Shown: positions 1-7,117 of the stretch, in pieces
Numbering within the stretch: position 1 is the first letter of the stretch
Layout of the letters: every line of letters starts with the position of its first letter
Assembly (NCBI GenBank): GCA_959604655.1
Contig: CAUHCL010000031.1
Location: forward strand, 1-18,331
DNA from: an uncultured Alistipes sp.
GTDB lineage: Bacteria > Bacteroidota > Bacteroidia > Bacteroidales > Rikenellaceae
Reading direction: 5' to 3'
DNA length: 18,331 bases
Position numbers and translations under genes: made by a program
Notes under the pieces: model-generated
What the model saw: only the letters and a program-made list of their open reading frames with translations
Told to the model about the DNA's origin: nothing
Databases searched by the model: none

Positions 1-72
1 CGACGGCGGCAGGAGTGCGACAGCAGTCCGCCGCGTGGGGGCGGCGGCGAACTGCGCGACTCGTAGAGTCGC
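1..72 (+). repeat. REP-like palindromic element, copy 1 (cut by window edge)
   Basis: This is the right part of a dispersed intergenic element that recurs at 18243-18323 in the same orientation and at 10268-10367 inverted. Bases 1-72 align without gaps to 18252-18323 with about 62 of 72 positions identical by hand count. The core folds as GCAGT-CCGCCGC (loop) GCGGCGG-CGA-ACTGC and ends at base 55. A second hairpin follows at 56-72, stem GCGACTC/GAGTCGC with loop GTA. The left terminal GCTGTTCGCCG seen in the other copies lies outside the window. No coding capacity is seen. Confidence 0.75.
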
Positions 73-94
73 AATCTCTTTATTATTTTCTTAC

Positions 95-122
95 GTTACC
101 TTTTGTGCGGACAAAAGGTAAC
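95..122. repeat. Perfect 12-bp inverted repeat, loop GCGG
   Basis: GTTACCTTTTGT at 95-106 is the exact reverse complement of ACAAAAGGTAAC at 111-122, with a GCGG loop. It sits between REP-like copy 1 and a nested palindrome, in DNA with no gene. It lacks a clean T tract, so a terminator role is uncertain. It may be part of a larger dispersed repeat covering roughly bases 1-260. Confidence 0.6.
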
Positions 123-143
123 CCAAAAACCGCCGCGGTGAAA

Positions 144-259
144 CGATTTCGGGGTCGGCCACAGCGCCTTCGCTAAATCGGATGCTTCGCATTTTTGAAG
201 ATCAAAAAGTCTCCGATTCTTAACACTCCGTCGCTGCGCCCGCCCTTTGTCCGAAATCG
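144..259. repeat. Nested palindrome with four stacked inverted repeats
   Basis: Four inverted repeats nest inside one another. CGATTTCGG (144-152) pairs with 251-259, CAGCG (162-166) with 232-236, AATCGGA (176-182) with 212-218, and TTTTTGA (192-198) with 202-208. Together they allow one long interrupted hairpin of 116 bases. No convincing reading frame or family match is seen. It could be a small palindromic mobile remnant or a structured transcript of either strand. Confidence 0.55.
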
Positions 260-355
260 CTTCTGCCGCGGGACTGGCTGACGCATGTGTATTGATAAAA
301 TGTTTTCGAGCCGCGGCCTACGGGAAGCACCGCAAAACCGATCCATACAGACAGC

Positions 356-387
356 AAAAAAATCCCCCTGCGTATTGCAAGGGGGAT
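356..387 (-). terminator. Intrinsic terminator downstream of rny
   Basis: Read on the minus strand, ATCCCCCT pairs with AGGGGGAT (380-387 with 362-369), extended by an inner GC/GC pair after one bulged base, and is followed by a run of seven T (356-362 as A on the plus strand). It begins 37 bases after the rny stop codon and points the right way to end the rny transcript. Bases 260-355 between it and the nested palindrome show nothing I can name. Confidence 0.85.
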
Positions 388-423
388 GTAAAAGGGCCTC
401 GGCCGAGAATCGGACCGAAAAGG

Positions 424-1980
424 CTACTTCGCGTAGCTCACGGCGCGGGTCTCGCGGATCACGGTGATCTTCACCTGACCCGGGTATGTCATCTCGTCCT
501 GAATCTTCTTGGCTATGTCGTGCGAGAGCGACTCCGACTCCTGATCCGACAGCTTGTCGGCGCCGACGATCACGCGCAGCTCACGGCCCGCCTGGATGGC
601 ATAGGTCTTAACGACGCCCGGGTACGACAGGGCTATGTCCTCCATCTCCTTCAGACGCTTGATGTACGACTCCACCACCTCGCGGCGCGCTCCCGGGCGT
701 GCGCCCGATATGGCGTCGCACACCTGAATGATGGGCGCTATGAGCGACGTCATCTCAGTCTCGTCGTGGTGGGCGCCGATGGCGTTGCATACGTCGGGCT
801 TCTCCTTGTACTTCTCGGCGAGCTTCATACCGATTATTGCGTGCGGCAGTTCGGGCTCGTCGTCGGGCACCTTGCCTATGTCGTGCAGAAGTCCCGCGCG
901 GCGCGCCGCCTTGGGATTCAGGCCCAGCTCCGATGCCATGATGCCTGCCAGATTGGCCGTCTCGCGGGCATGCTGCAAGAGGTTCTGGCCGTATGACGAA
1001 CGATACTTCATCTTACCTATAAGACGGATCAGCTCGGGGTGCAGGCCGTGGATACCGAGGTCGATGGCGGTACGCTTGCCGACCTCCACGATCTCCTCCT
1101 CGATCTGCTTCTTCACCTTGGCCACGACCTCCTCGATACGTGCAGGGTGTATGCGGCCGTCGGTCACGAGCTGGTGCAGGGCCAGACGCGCTATCTCGCG
1201 GCGCACGGGATCGAAGCCGCTGAGGATGATGGCCTCGGGGGTGTCGTCCACTATGATCTCTATGCCCGTGGCGGCCTCCAGAGCACGGATGTTGCGGCCC
1301 TCGCGGCCGATGATGCGGCCCTTGACCTCGTCGCTGTCGATGTTGAACACCGTCACGGCATTCTCGATGGCGGTCTCCGTCGCCACGCGCTGGATCGACG
1401 TCACGATGATGCGCTTGGCCTCCTTGGAAGCGGTCAGCTTGGCTTCCTCAATGGTCTCGTTGACATAAGAGGCGGCCTCGGCCTTGGCCTCCGATTTCAT
1501 GTTCTCGACGAGTATGTTCTTGGCGTCGGCAGCGCTCATGCCCGAGATCTGCTCCAGACGCACGTTCTGCTCGCGGATGATGCCCGCCAGTTCCTCCTTC
1601 TTGGCATTGAGGCCCTGCAACTGGTTGTTCATCTGCTCCTTCAGACGGTCGTTCTCCTTGATGCGGTTCTCCAGATCGCGCTGCTGTCCCGCGAGATTCG
1701 ACTCGATCTGCTTGGCACGCTGCTCGCTCTGCGCTATCTTCTGGTTGCGCTCGTTTATCATGCGGTCGTGCTCGCTCTTGAGCTGGATGAACTTCTCCTT
1801 GGCCTGGAGAATCTTCTCCTTCTTAATCATTTCGCCTTCGGCCTCGGCCTCCTTGAGCGCCGCGCCGCACTGCTTCTTTATCGTGTTCTTGGTGATGTAG
1901 GCGGTCACCAGCATGTAGGTGCCCACACTCACCACGGCCGATATTATGGCTGTGATAACTATTATTAGCGATGTTCCCAT
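424..1980 (-). CDS. rny: Ribonuclease Y
   Basis: RNase Y is a membrane-anchored endoribonuclease that starts mRNA decay. The 518-residue product matches the usual length of about 520. It has an N-terminal membrane segment (about 4-28) and a long charged coiled coil (about 33-150). A KH RNA-binding domain follows with GRIIGREGRN at 221-230. The HD phosphohydrolase domain shows His337, His366-Asp367 and Asp422 as metal ligands. The start was put at 1980 because the protein then begins with the membrane anchor. The open frame runs further upstream to 2127, but that stretch lies in the candidate 6S RNA and encodes no recognisable domain. The gene follows zapA and the 6S candidate on the same strand and ends at a strong terminator. 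Confidence 0.96.
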   Translation of the reverse strand: MGTSLIIVITAIISAVVSVGTYMLVTAYITKNTIKKQCGAALKEAEAEGEMIKKEKILQAKEKFIQLKSEHDRMINERNQKIAQSEQRAKQIESNLAGQQRDLENRIKENDRLKEQMNNQLQGLNAKKEELAGIIREQNVRLEQISGMSAADAKNILVENMKSEAKAEAASYVNETIEEAKLTASKEAKRIIVTSIQRVATETAIENAVTVFNIDSDEVKGRIIGREGRNIRALEAATGIEIIVDDTPEAIILSGFDPVRREIARLALHQLVTDGRIHPARIEEVVAKVKKQIEEEIVEVGKRTAIDLGIHGLHPELIRLIGKMKYRSSYGQNLLQHARETANLAGIMASELGLNPKAARRAGLLHDIGKVPDDEPELPHAIIGMKLAEKYKEKPDVCNAIGAHHDETEMTSLIAPIIQVCDAISGARPGARREVVESYIKRLKEMEDIALSYPGVVKTYAIQAGRELRVIVGADKLSDQESESLSHDIAKKIQDEMTYPGQVKITVIRETRAVSYAK

Positions 1981-2046
1981 TTGTTGTATGTTAAGTATTT
2001 TGTATTGGTTTTTCCGTTTTGTCCTCCGCCCCGCGGCGAAGAGTAT

Positions 2047-2251
2047 AAAAAAACCCGCACAGAGTTTCCTTTTCTTGTTTGACGAATCTGCCGATAAGTC
2101 AAGGTGTGGGGCTCCGGGAGTTCGCAATCTTCCAACGGTGCGCGAAGCACACCCGCGAAAAGCGGGTCAAGGCCTGATTTTGAGAAACCGAGAGTTTACC
2201 CAATGTAATAAGTGTTCAGTTTCGCAAAGCTGTAAGGAAATCTATGCGGGT
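2047..2251 (-). ncRNA. ssrS: Candidate 6S RNA
   Basis: In the minus-strand transcript the two ends form a closing stem. The 5' arm (2250-2236, CCCGCAUAGAUUUCC) pairs over 15 bp with the 3' arm (2069-2054, GGAAACUCUGUGCGGG), with one U-G pair and one bulged C. A run of seven U (2053-2047) follows. Inside is a large bubble whose 3' side carries a small hairpin (UUGAC/GUCAA). Further in come an interrupted stem (UGGG/CCCA, CUC/GAG, CGG/CCG) and a terminal hairpin ACCCGC-loop-GCGGGU. Closing stem, central bubble with 3' hairpin, terminal stem and a size of about 205 nt are the 6S RNA architecture. The position just after zapA also fits, since ssrS follows zapA in gammaproteobacteria. 6S RNA binds the RNA polymerase holoenzyme as an open-promoter mimic. 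The exact 5' end is uncertain and could lie 10-25 nt upstream. Confidence 0.72.
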
Positions 2252-2383
2252 AGATTTTCGTATCCAAAGAACGCGTCTATCGTATTATACCGACTCACTG
2301 CATATTTCGTTCCGTTCGTCGGCCGTAAAGGCCTCTCATCATCACGCCGCCTCGGAGACCTACCTCCGTTCGGGCGGATCATC
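2252..2383 (-). promoter_or_regulatory. zapA to 6S spacer, probable 6S promoter region
   Basis: These 132 bases between the zapA stop and the 6S candidate must hold the 6S promoter if it is transcribed alone. On the minus strand I see TATAAT (2289-2284) and a poor match to TAnnTTTG, GTTCTTTG (2272-2265), but no confident -33 box. Two short hairpins lie nearer zapA: CGGAG/CTCCG at 2353-2368, and a GGCC-loop-GGCC at about 2320-2333. Neither has a T tract. No promoter can be fixed from sequence alone. Confidence 0.35.
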
Positions 2384-2704
2384 TTATTTGGTACCCTTTC
2401 GGGGCAGTCGCGCTATGCGGTTCAGGTGCTTGTCCAGCTTCTGCGACAAGGCGTCCAGAGCCGCCAGATCGTCGTCGGCGAGATTGTTCTCGCGCGTGAG
2501 CGCGATGTTGTTTATACCCAGCTGCAAAGCCGTGATGGCCAGGCAATCCTGCACCGAAAAACTCTCTCCGAAAGTCTTCTGCAACTTTCCGACGTTGGTG
2601 TTCACCTCGCGTTCGGCCAGACGGTAAACCTCCTCTTTCTCGCTGTCGATGGTCAGCGAATAGGCCTTGCCCGCCACTTTGAGATTTATCTTTTGTTTCG
2701 CCAT
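2384..2704 (-). CDS. zapA: Cell division protein ZapA
   Basis: ZapA is a small cytoplasmic protein that binds FtsZ filaments and promotes their bundling in the division ring. The 106-residue product has the family pattern: an N-terminal strand-rich part (KINLKVAGKAYSLTID, about 4-20), a short helix with YRLAEREVN, then a long helix rich in Leu and Ala (about 50-95) that would form the coiled coil. The length is normal. It starts 10 bases after the stop of a small coiled-coil gene and shares that gene's promoter. The 6S RNA candidate follows it. Confidence 0.85.
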   Translation of the reverse strand: MAKQKINLKVAGKAYSLTIDSEKEEVYRLAEREVNTNVGKLQKTFGESFSVQDCLAITALQLGINNIALTRENNLADDDLAALDALSQKLDKHLNRIARLPRKGTK

Positions 2705-2714
2705 CTGTCACGCA

Positions 2715-3011
2715 TCAGTTGTCCGCTCGGGCCAGCAACGCTATGCACTTATCCACCTCCCGCAATAACAGGTTGATACGCGCCTGCGACTTCGCCCTAT
2801 CCGTCGTCGCGCCGCTCAGACCCTCCGCCAAACGCAGGCGCTGCACTTCGGCCCGTGCCTCGCGCAGACGCTCCTGCCCGTCGCGTATTTCGGCACGCAG
2901 GCGGTCGCGCTCCTGCCGAAGTTGCTCGCATTCGGCTTCGAGCTTATCGCATCTGTCGAGTATCCTTGCGGTCTGTGCTTCGATGTGCGTTATAATACTC
3001 TTGCAAGCCAT
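2715..3011 (-). CDS. Small coiled-coil protein upstream of zapA
   Basis: The predicted 98-residue soluble protein begins MACKSIITHIEAQ. Residues about 10-60 are an almost continuous charged helix with Leu at heptad spacing (EAECEQLRQERDRLRAEIR), and a second short helix ends the protein. I recognise no catalytic motif. The Met at 3011 was chosen because an upstream in-frame Met (3071) would place the promoter inside the gene. The size, coiled coil and coupling to zapA suggest a division partner similar in kind to ZapB, but that is inference from context and not from sequence similarity. Confidence 0.75.
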   Translation of the reverse strand: MACKSIITHIEAQTARILDRCDKLEAECEQLRQERDRLRAEIRDGQERLREARAEVQRLRLAEGLSGATTDRAKSQARINLLLREVDKCIALLARADN

Positions 3012-3040
3012 CGGCGTCGGTCTGTAACGGTTTTGTGAGT

Positions 3041-3072
3041 CAAAGATATAAAAAAGATACGTTATCTGCAAA
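3041..3072 (-). promoter_or_regulatory. Bacteroidota promoter for the coiled-coil/zapA unit
   Basis: On the minus strand TTTG (3072-3069) is followed after 20 bases by TATCTTTG (3048-3041), an exact match to the -33 TTTG and -7 TAnnTTTG boxes of the primary sigma factor of Bacteroidota. The expected start is near 3036, giving a leader of about 25 nt before the ATG at 3011. Confidence 0.8.
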
Positions 3073-3127
3073 TTTTATCGCCGCCCGCGGCCGTTTTCAT
3101 GCCGCAGACGGACGTTTCGCGGCACCC

Positions 3128-4441
3128 TTACCTCCCCTTGCGCGATGGTCCGAGCACCTCGGCGTAAAGGTCGTAATCCTCGGCACCCGTGATGCGTACG
3201 TCGTAGAAACGGCCGCGCATGAGGCGCCGTCCCGCCGCGGGGATAAGTATCTCCTGATCGACTTCGGGCGAGTCGTATTCCGAGCGGGCCACGTAGTAGT
3301 CGCCCTGCCGCGAGTCGACGATCACGCGCATGGTGCGGCCCACGCGGGCGAGGTTGTTTTCAAGCGAAATACCCTCCTGCAAGGCCATGATGCGGTCGGC
3401 GCGGCGCTGCTTCTCATCCTCGGGCACGTCGTCGGGAAGGTTCTCGGCCGAATAGGTACCCTCCTCCTCGGAGTAGGGGAACACGCCCAGACGGTCGAAC
3501 CGCACCTCGCGGACGAAATCCTCCAGCTCGGCCATGTCGGCCTCGGTCTCGGTGGGATAGCCCACCAGAAGGGTCGTGCGCAGGGCGATGTCGGGAATGC
3601 GCTCGCGCAGACGGCGCACCAGATCCAGCGCCTCGGCCTTCGTGTGGCGGCGCTTCATGGCCGACAGCATGCGGTCGGATATGTGCTGGAACGGGATGTC
3701 GAGATACTTGCATATCTTCGGCTCGCGCGCCATTGTCTCGATCACCTCGTCGGGGAACGAGGCGGGATAGGCGTAGTGCAGCCTGATCCACTCTATTCCG
3801 TCCACGCGGCACAGCTCGGTCAGCAGGTCGGCCAGACGGCGGCGGCCGTAGAGGTCGATGCCGTAATAGGTGGTGTCCTGCGCTATGACCATCAGTTCCC
3901 TGACGCCGCGCGCAGCGAGCCGTCGGGCCTCGTCGAGCAGGGTCTCCATCGGCACCGAGACGTGCCGTCCGCGAATGAGCGGTATGGCGCAGTAGCCGCA
4001 GAGCCAGTTGCACCCCTCGGATATCTTCAGATAGGCGTAGTGGGCTGGCGTGGTGAGCATGCGCTCGGTCGCGAGGTCGTCGCCGCTCTCGGCGCCGAGG
4101 GCGGCGACGATGCCCGACCAGTCGCGCGCACCGAAATAGTCGTCCACCTCGGGGATCTCGGCACGGAGCTCGTCGGCATAACGCTCGCTCAGACAGCCGA
4201 TGACGAACAGATGATTGATGCGGCCCGCCTGCTTGGCCGCCGCAGCGGCGAGTATGGCCTCAATGCTCTCGCGCTTGGCGTCGCCTATGAATCCGCAAGT
4301 GTTTATGACCACGGTGTCGGCATCGGTGCGTTCGCTGTCGAACACCACCTCGTATCCCGCCGCGGCGAGCCGCGCCATCAGATGCTCGCTGTCGACCGTA
4401 TTCTTCGAGCACCCGAGAGTTATGACGTTGATTTTCTTCAT
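3128..4441 (-). CDS. rimO: Ribosomal protein S12 methylthiotransferase RimO
   Basis: RimO is a radical SAM enzyme with two iron-sulfur clusters that adds a methylthio group to the conserved aspartate of ribosomal protein S12. The 437-residue product has the N-terminal UPF0004 domain with Cys11, Cys49 and Cys83. The radical SAM motif C-x3-C-x2-C is at Cys144, Cys148 and Cys151, and a C-terminal TRAM-like domain follows. The opening MKKINVITLGCSKNTVDSEH is typical of RimO. The Met at 4441 is preferred over one at 4486, which would overlap the upstream endonuclease gene and add residues unlike the family. The ATG lies two bases after the stop of that endonuclease gene, so rimO now depends on the ftsY-R-M transcript or on a promoter inside the inserted module. 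Confidence 0.95.
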   Translation of the reverse strand: MKKINVITLGCSKNTVDSEHLMARLAAAGYEVVFDSERTDADTVVINTCGFIGDAKRESIEAILAAAAAKQAGRINHLFVIGCLSERYADELRAEIPEVDDYFGARDWSGIVAALGAESGDDLATERMLTTPAHYAYLKISEGCNWLCGYCAIPLIRGRHVSVPMETLLDEARRLAARGVRELMVIAQDTTYYGIDLYGRRRLADLLTELCRVDGIEWIRLHYAYPASFPDEVIETMAREPKICKYLDIPFQHISDRMLSAMKRRHTKAEALDLVRRLRERIPDIALRTTLLVGYPTETEADMAELEDFVREVRFDRLGVFPYSEEEGTYSAENLPDDVPEDEKQRRADRIMALQEGISLENNLARVGRTMRVIVDSRQGDYYVARSEYDSPEVDQEILIPAAGRRLMRGRFYDVRITGAEDYDLYAEVLGPSRKGR

Positions 4442-4443
4442 TA

Positions 4444-5235
4444 TTATATTATTCGAATAACCTCCTCGTATAAATTGGGCAGGCAATTTTGACGCATACG
4501 GAACTTAGTACCGTGATTATGTCCGGTTCGGGCATCGATATCGATCAGAATATTGCCAGCCTCTATTTGCGCAAGGAATCCGACAAATGAAAACTTCCGC
4601 AACAATTGAACACTGTTATAATGGAAATATTCTATCCCGTTCACTCTTTTTACATCGGCTTGGACATAAAAGCAGTTCAAAAGTTTGGTACCGGCTTTAT
4701 GCGCAAGATCGTCAAAGCCCCAATATGGTTGGGGATTCAGCTGATCGAGGGATGCGTTTGCATTCACATCCCGCAACCATGCACTATGCCTGGGAGAAAC
4801 CTCCGTATGATCGAACGATAATTGAACGCGACGATTCTCGAAATCGAGCACCACACGAAAACCTCTGTCCGTACATCCGTTTCCGCAAATAGTCTGTCGG
4901 AAACTCTTTTCATTTTCGGGATATTTCTTACCGGCTTCTTTGTGACGCCAGCCGTATTTTTTCAAAAATATCTCCGGAACGAATTTCAACGCACGTGGAG
5001 ACGGTTCGGTATGAAAAAGCGTTGTAAGCGACTGGGTATTCTTTCGCTGGGCTTTCAACTCCCACTCGGCCGCATTCGGAATAGGCAGATTGTTTTCTTC
5101 GATTCCCAACAAATCCTCCAATGTGTTGCCTACGCCTCCGGAATTTCCAGGTCTGGCGTTGGGAACCCATCCCATCGCAGCAATTTTATGAAATTCCTCC
5201 ACAAGAGACTCTTTCGTATAGATTTTTATATCCAT
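4444..5235 (-). CDS. MvaI/BcnI-family restriction endonuclease
   Basis: The predicted 263-residue type II restriction enzyme is of the monomeric MutH-like fold seen in MvaI (CCWGG) and BcnI (CCSGG). Signs are GNTLEDLLGIEENN at 36-49, the catalytic ELK at 59-61 (Glu59-x-Lys61) and Glu40 in TLED. The C-terminal half has the strand-rich FYVQADVK and GFLAQIEAGNILIDIDARTGHNHGTKFR (in part), with His residues near 239-241. It starts 12 bases after the partner methyltransferase. The position where MutH-like sites usually have Asp before E-x-K seems to be Asn54. GC is visibly lower than in the flanking genes, a sign of transfer. The exact target cannot be read from sequence. Confidence 0.82.
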   Translation of the reverse strand: MDIKIYTKESLVEEFHKIAAMGWVPNARPGNSGGVGNTLEDLLGIEENNLPIPNAAEWELKAQRKNTQSLTTLFHTEPSPRALKFVPEIFLKKYGWRHKEAGKKYPENEKSFRQTICGNGCTDRGFRVVLDFENRRVQLSFDHTEVSPRHSAWLRDVNANASLDQLNPQPYWGFDDLAHKAGTKLLNCFYVQADVKRVNGIEYFHYNSVQLLRKFSFVGFLAQIEAGNILIDIDARTGHNHGTKFRMRQNCLPNLYEEVIRII

Positions 5236-5247
5236 GTAGCAGATGGG

Positions 5248-5997
5248 TTAGAATAATGTCAATTTGTTCCTGTGTTCTTTTATCCGCACTTCGGCGCTAT
5301 CACAATATTGCCGCGAAATCTCGGTACCTATATAATTACGCTGCAAATCTATGGCTGCTATCGCCGTAGTGCCGCTACCCATGAAAGGATCGAATACTAT
5401 TTGAGCATTAGTCGACGATATTATTCTTTTGATTAAATCCACCGGAAACGGTGCCGGATGCGAATTATTCATTTCCTGCGTAAATTCCCAAACATCTCCC
5501 ACTGCGTTCGCCTTGGGAGCTAATCTAAATTTAGGCTTGGCTATCAGGTATATCACTTCATAAGTGGGGAGAAAATATCCGGGATTGAAATTTATTCCGC
5601 CTTTTCTGCGCCATATTATTATCTGTCTTACAGGAAATCCCGATACGATATCTTGACGATCCTGCAACAGACCGTTTTGCACACGCCATTTATGGTTATA
5701 AAATATCGCGCCGTCGTCTTTCAACAAACGGAACATCTCCGAGAGGCATGCCCGCTGCCACTCCACATATTTTTCATGCGGCATGCAGTCATCATAGTCG
5801 GAGTAGCCAAATCGAAGCGCCGCAGATGCCCATTTACCCGAGCGGGTATTATGCTTCATTCCGTTACCCGAGGAATTTTTGAGATTATAAGGAGGCGACG
5901 TAACGAACAGATCAACCGATTGATCGGGCATATCACGCATAACCGAAAGACAGTCATCGCAAATTATGCGATTCAAATATTCAGATATCTCTGCCAT
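5248..5997 (-). CDS. DNA methyltransferase (beta class, probably N4-cytosine)
   Basis: The predicted 249-residue S-adenosylmethionine-dependent DNA methyltransferase would protect the host from the adjacent endonuclease. The catalytic motif TSPPYNL (33-39) comes first and the AdoMet-binding motif DPFMGSGTT (203-211) last, with the target-recognition part between, which is the beta-class order. SPPY rather than DPPY and pairing with an MvaI/BcnI-type nuclease favour m4C, though N6-adenine is not excluded. It starts 4 bases after the ftsY stop. The last codons of ftsY (GAA AAG GAG TAG) supply an AAGGAG just ahead of its ATG. A hand count of 5281-5340 gives 27 GC of 60, against 38 of 60 for 6061-6120 in ftsY. 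Confidence 0.88.
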   Translation of the reverse strand: MAEISEYLNRIICDDCLSVMRDMPDQSVDLFVTSPPYNLKNSSGNGMKHNTRSGKWASAALRFGYSDYDDCMPHEKYVEWQRACLSEMFRLLKDDGAIFYNHKWRVQNGLLQDRQDIVSGFPVRQIIIWRRKGGINFNPGYFLPTYEVIYLIAKPKFRLAPKANAVGDVWEFTQEMNNSHPAPFPVDLIKRIISSTNAQIVFDPFMGSGTTAIAAIDLQRNYIGTEISRQYCDSAEVRIKEHRNKLTLF

Positions 5998-6001
5998 ACC
6001 G

Positions 6002-7036
6002 CTACTCCTTTTCGCCGAACAATGCGTCCACGAAGTCGCGGCGGTCGAACATGCGCAGCTGGTCGATGCCCTCGCCGATGCCGATGTAGCGCACGGGAAT
6101 GTGGAAACGGTCGCTGATGCCGATCACCACGCCGCCCTTGGCCGTGCCGTCGAGCTTGGTGATGGTGAGCGAGGTCACCTGCGTGGCCTGCGTGAACTGC
6201 CGCGCCTGCTCGAAGGCGTTCTGGCCCGTCGAACCGTCGAGCACGAGCATCACCTCGTGCGGCGCGTCGGGGATCACCTTCGCCATGACGTTGCGTATCT
6301 TCGTGAGCTCGTTCATCAGGCCGACCTTGTTGTGCAGACGGCCCGCTGTGTCGATCAGCACCACGTCGGCTCCGTTGGCCACGGCCGACTTGAGCGTGTC
6401 GAATGCCACCGAGGCGGGATCGGAGCCCATCTCCTGACGCACCATCACGGCACCCGCACGCTCGGCCCACACGGCCAGCTGGTCGATGGCCGCGGCGCGG
6501 AACGTGTCGGCCGCACCTATATATACCTTGCGGCCCGCTTTCACCAATTGCGCGGCGAGCTTTCCGATGGTGGTGGTCTTGCCTGCGCCGTTCACGCCCA
6601 CCACCATCATCACGTAGGGCATGCCCTCCTTCACCTCGAGCCCGAAGTTCTCGGCCGACGCGTGCGACTCCTCCAGCAGCGACGCTATCTCGTCGCGCAG
6701 AATGGAGTTCAGCTCCGACGTATTCATATACTTGTCGCGCGCTATGCGCTGCTCGATGCGCCCGATGATCTTCACGGTGGTTTCCACGCCCACGTCGGAG
6801 GTTATGAGCACCTCCTCCAGATCGTCCAGCACCGCGTCGTCGACCTTCGAGCGTCCCGCCACGGCGCGGGCCAGTTTCGAGAAGAGTCCCGTCTTGGTCT
6901 TCTGCAACCCCTCGGCCAGCTCGCGACGTTCCTCGGCGGCGGTTTCCGTCCGCTGCGGCGCATCGTTGCGGGCTTCGGCCTCCGATTGCGCGGCAGGGTT
7001 ATCCTGTTTTTTCTTGAAAAGATCAAAAAATCCCAT
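6002..7036 (-). CDS. ftsY: Signal recognition particle receptor FtsY
   Basis: FtsY is the membrane-associated SRP GTPase that receives ribosome-nascent chain complexes and hands them to the translocon. The 344-residue product has a short charged N-terminal region starting MGFFDLFKKK, a helical N domain (about 45-125) and a G domain. G-domain motifs are GVNGAGKTT (147-155), DTFRAAA (177-183), DTAGR (229-233) and TKLDGTAKGG (293-302). The A domain is short, as is usual outside enterobacteria. It has its own consensus promoter and a leader with a strong hairpin. The R-M pair and then rimO follow on the same strand with almost no spacing. Confidence 0.97.
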   Translation of the reverse strand: MGFFDLFKKKQDNPAAQSEAEARNDAPQRTETAAEERRELAEGLQKTKTGLFSKLARAVAGRSKVDDAVLDDLEEVLITSDVGVETTVKIIGRIEQRIARDKYMNTSELNSILRDEIASLLEESHASAENFGLEVKEGMPYVMMVVGVNGAGKTTTIGKLAAQLVKAGRKVYIGAADTFRAAAIDQLAVWAERAGAVMVRQEMGSDPASVAFDTLKSAVANGADVVLIDTAGRLHNKVGLMNELTKIRNVMAKVIPDAPHEVMLVLDGSTGQNAFEQARQFTQATQVTSLTITKLDGTAKGGVVIGISDRFHIPVRYIGIGEGIDQLRMFDRRDFVDALFGEKE

Positions 7037-7074
7037 ATTTCAGTCGTTTATATCGTTATCGCTTCGGACGCGCC

Positions 7075-7101
7075 CCCTGCGCCGACCATCGGCACGCAGG
7101 G
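7075..7101 (-). promoter_or_regulatory. Hairpin in the ftsY 5' leader
   Basis: In the ftsY leader CCCTGC (7101-7096) pairs with GCAGGG (7080-7075), and the inner GCCGA (7093-7089) pairs with TCGGC (7085-7081) around a TGG loop, with a two-base bulge. That gives 11 GC-rich pairs. It lies between the predicted start site near 7112 and the ATG at 7036 and has no T tract, so it is a leader structure and not a terminator. Its role is unknown. Confidence 0.5.
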
Positions 7102-7117
7102 CATGCGATCGCCCTTA

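Noticed and set aside
1981..2127. N-terminal extension of RNase Y by 49 residues
   Set aside because: The extension runs through the 3' end of the 6S candidate and its U tract, and would put the membrane anchor in the interior of the protein.
4449..4460. Palindrome TTATTCGAATAA at the end of the endonuclease gene as an integration or operator site
   Set aside because: It lies in the last codons of the gene in AT-rich sequence and no second copy is seen at the other end of the module.
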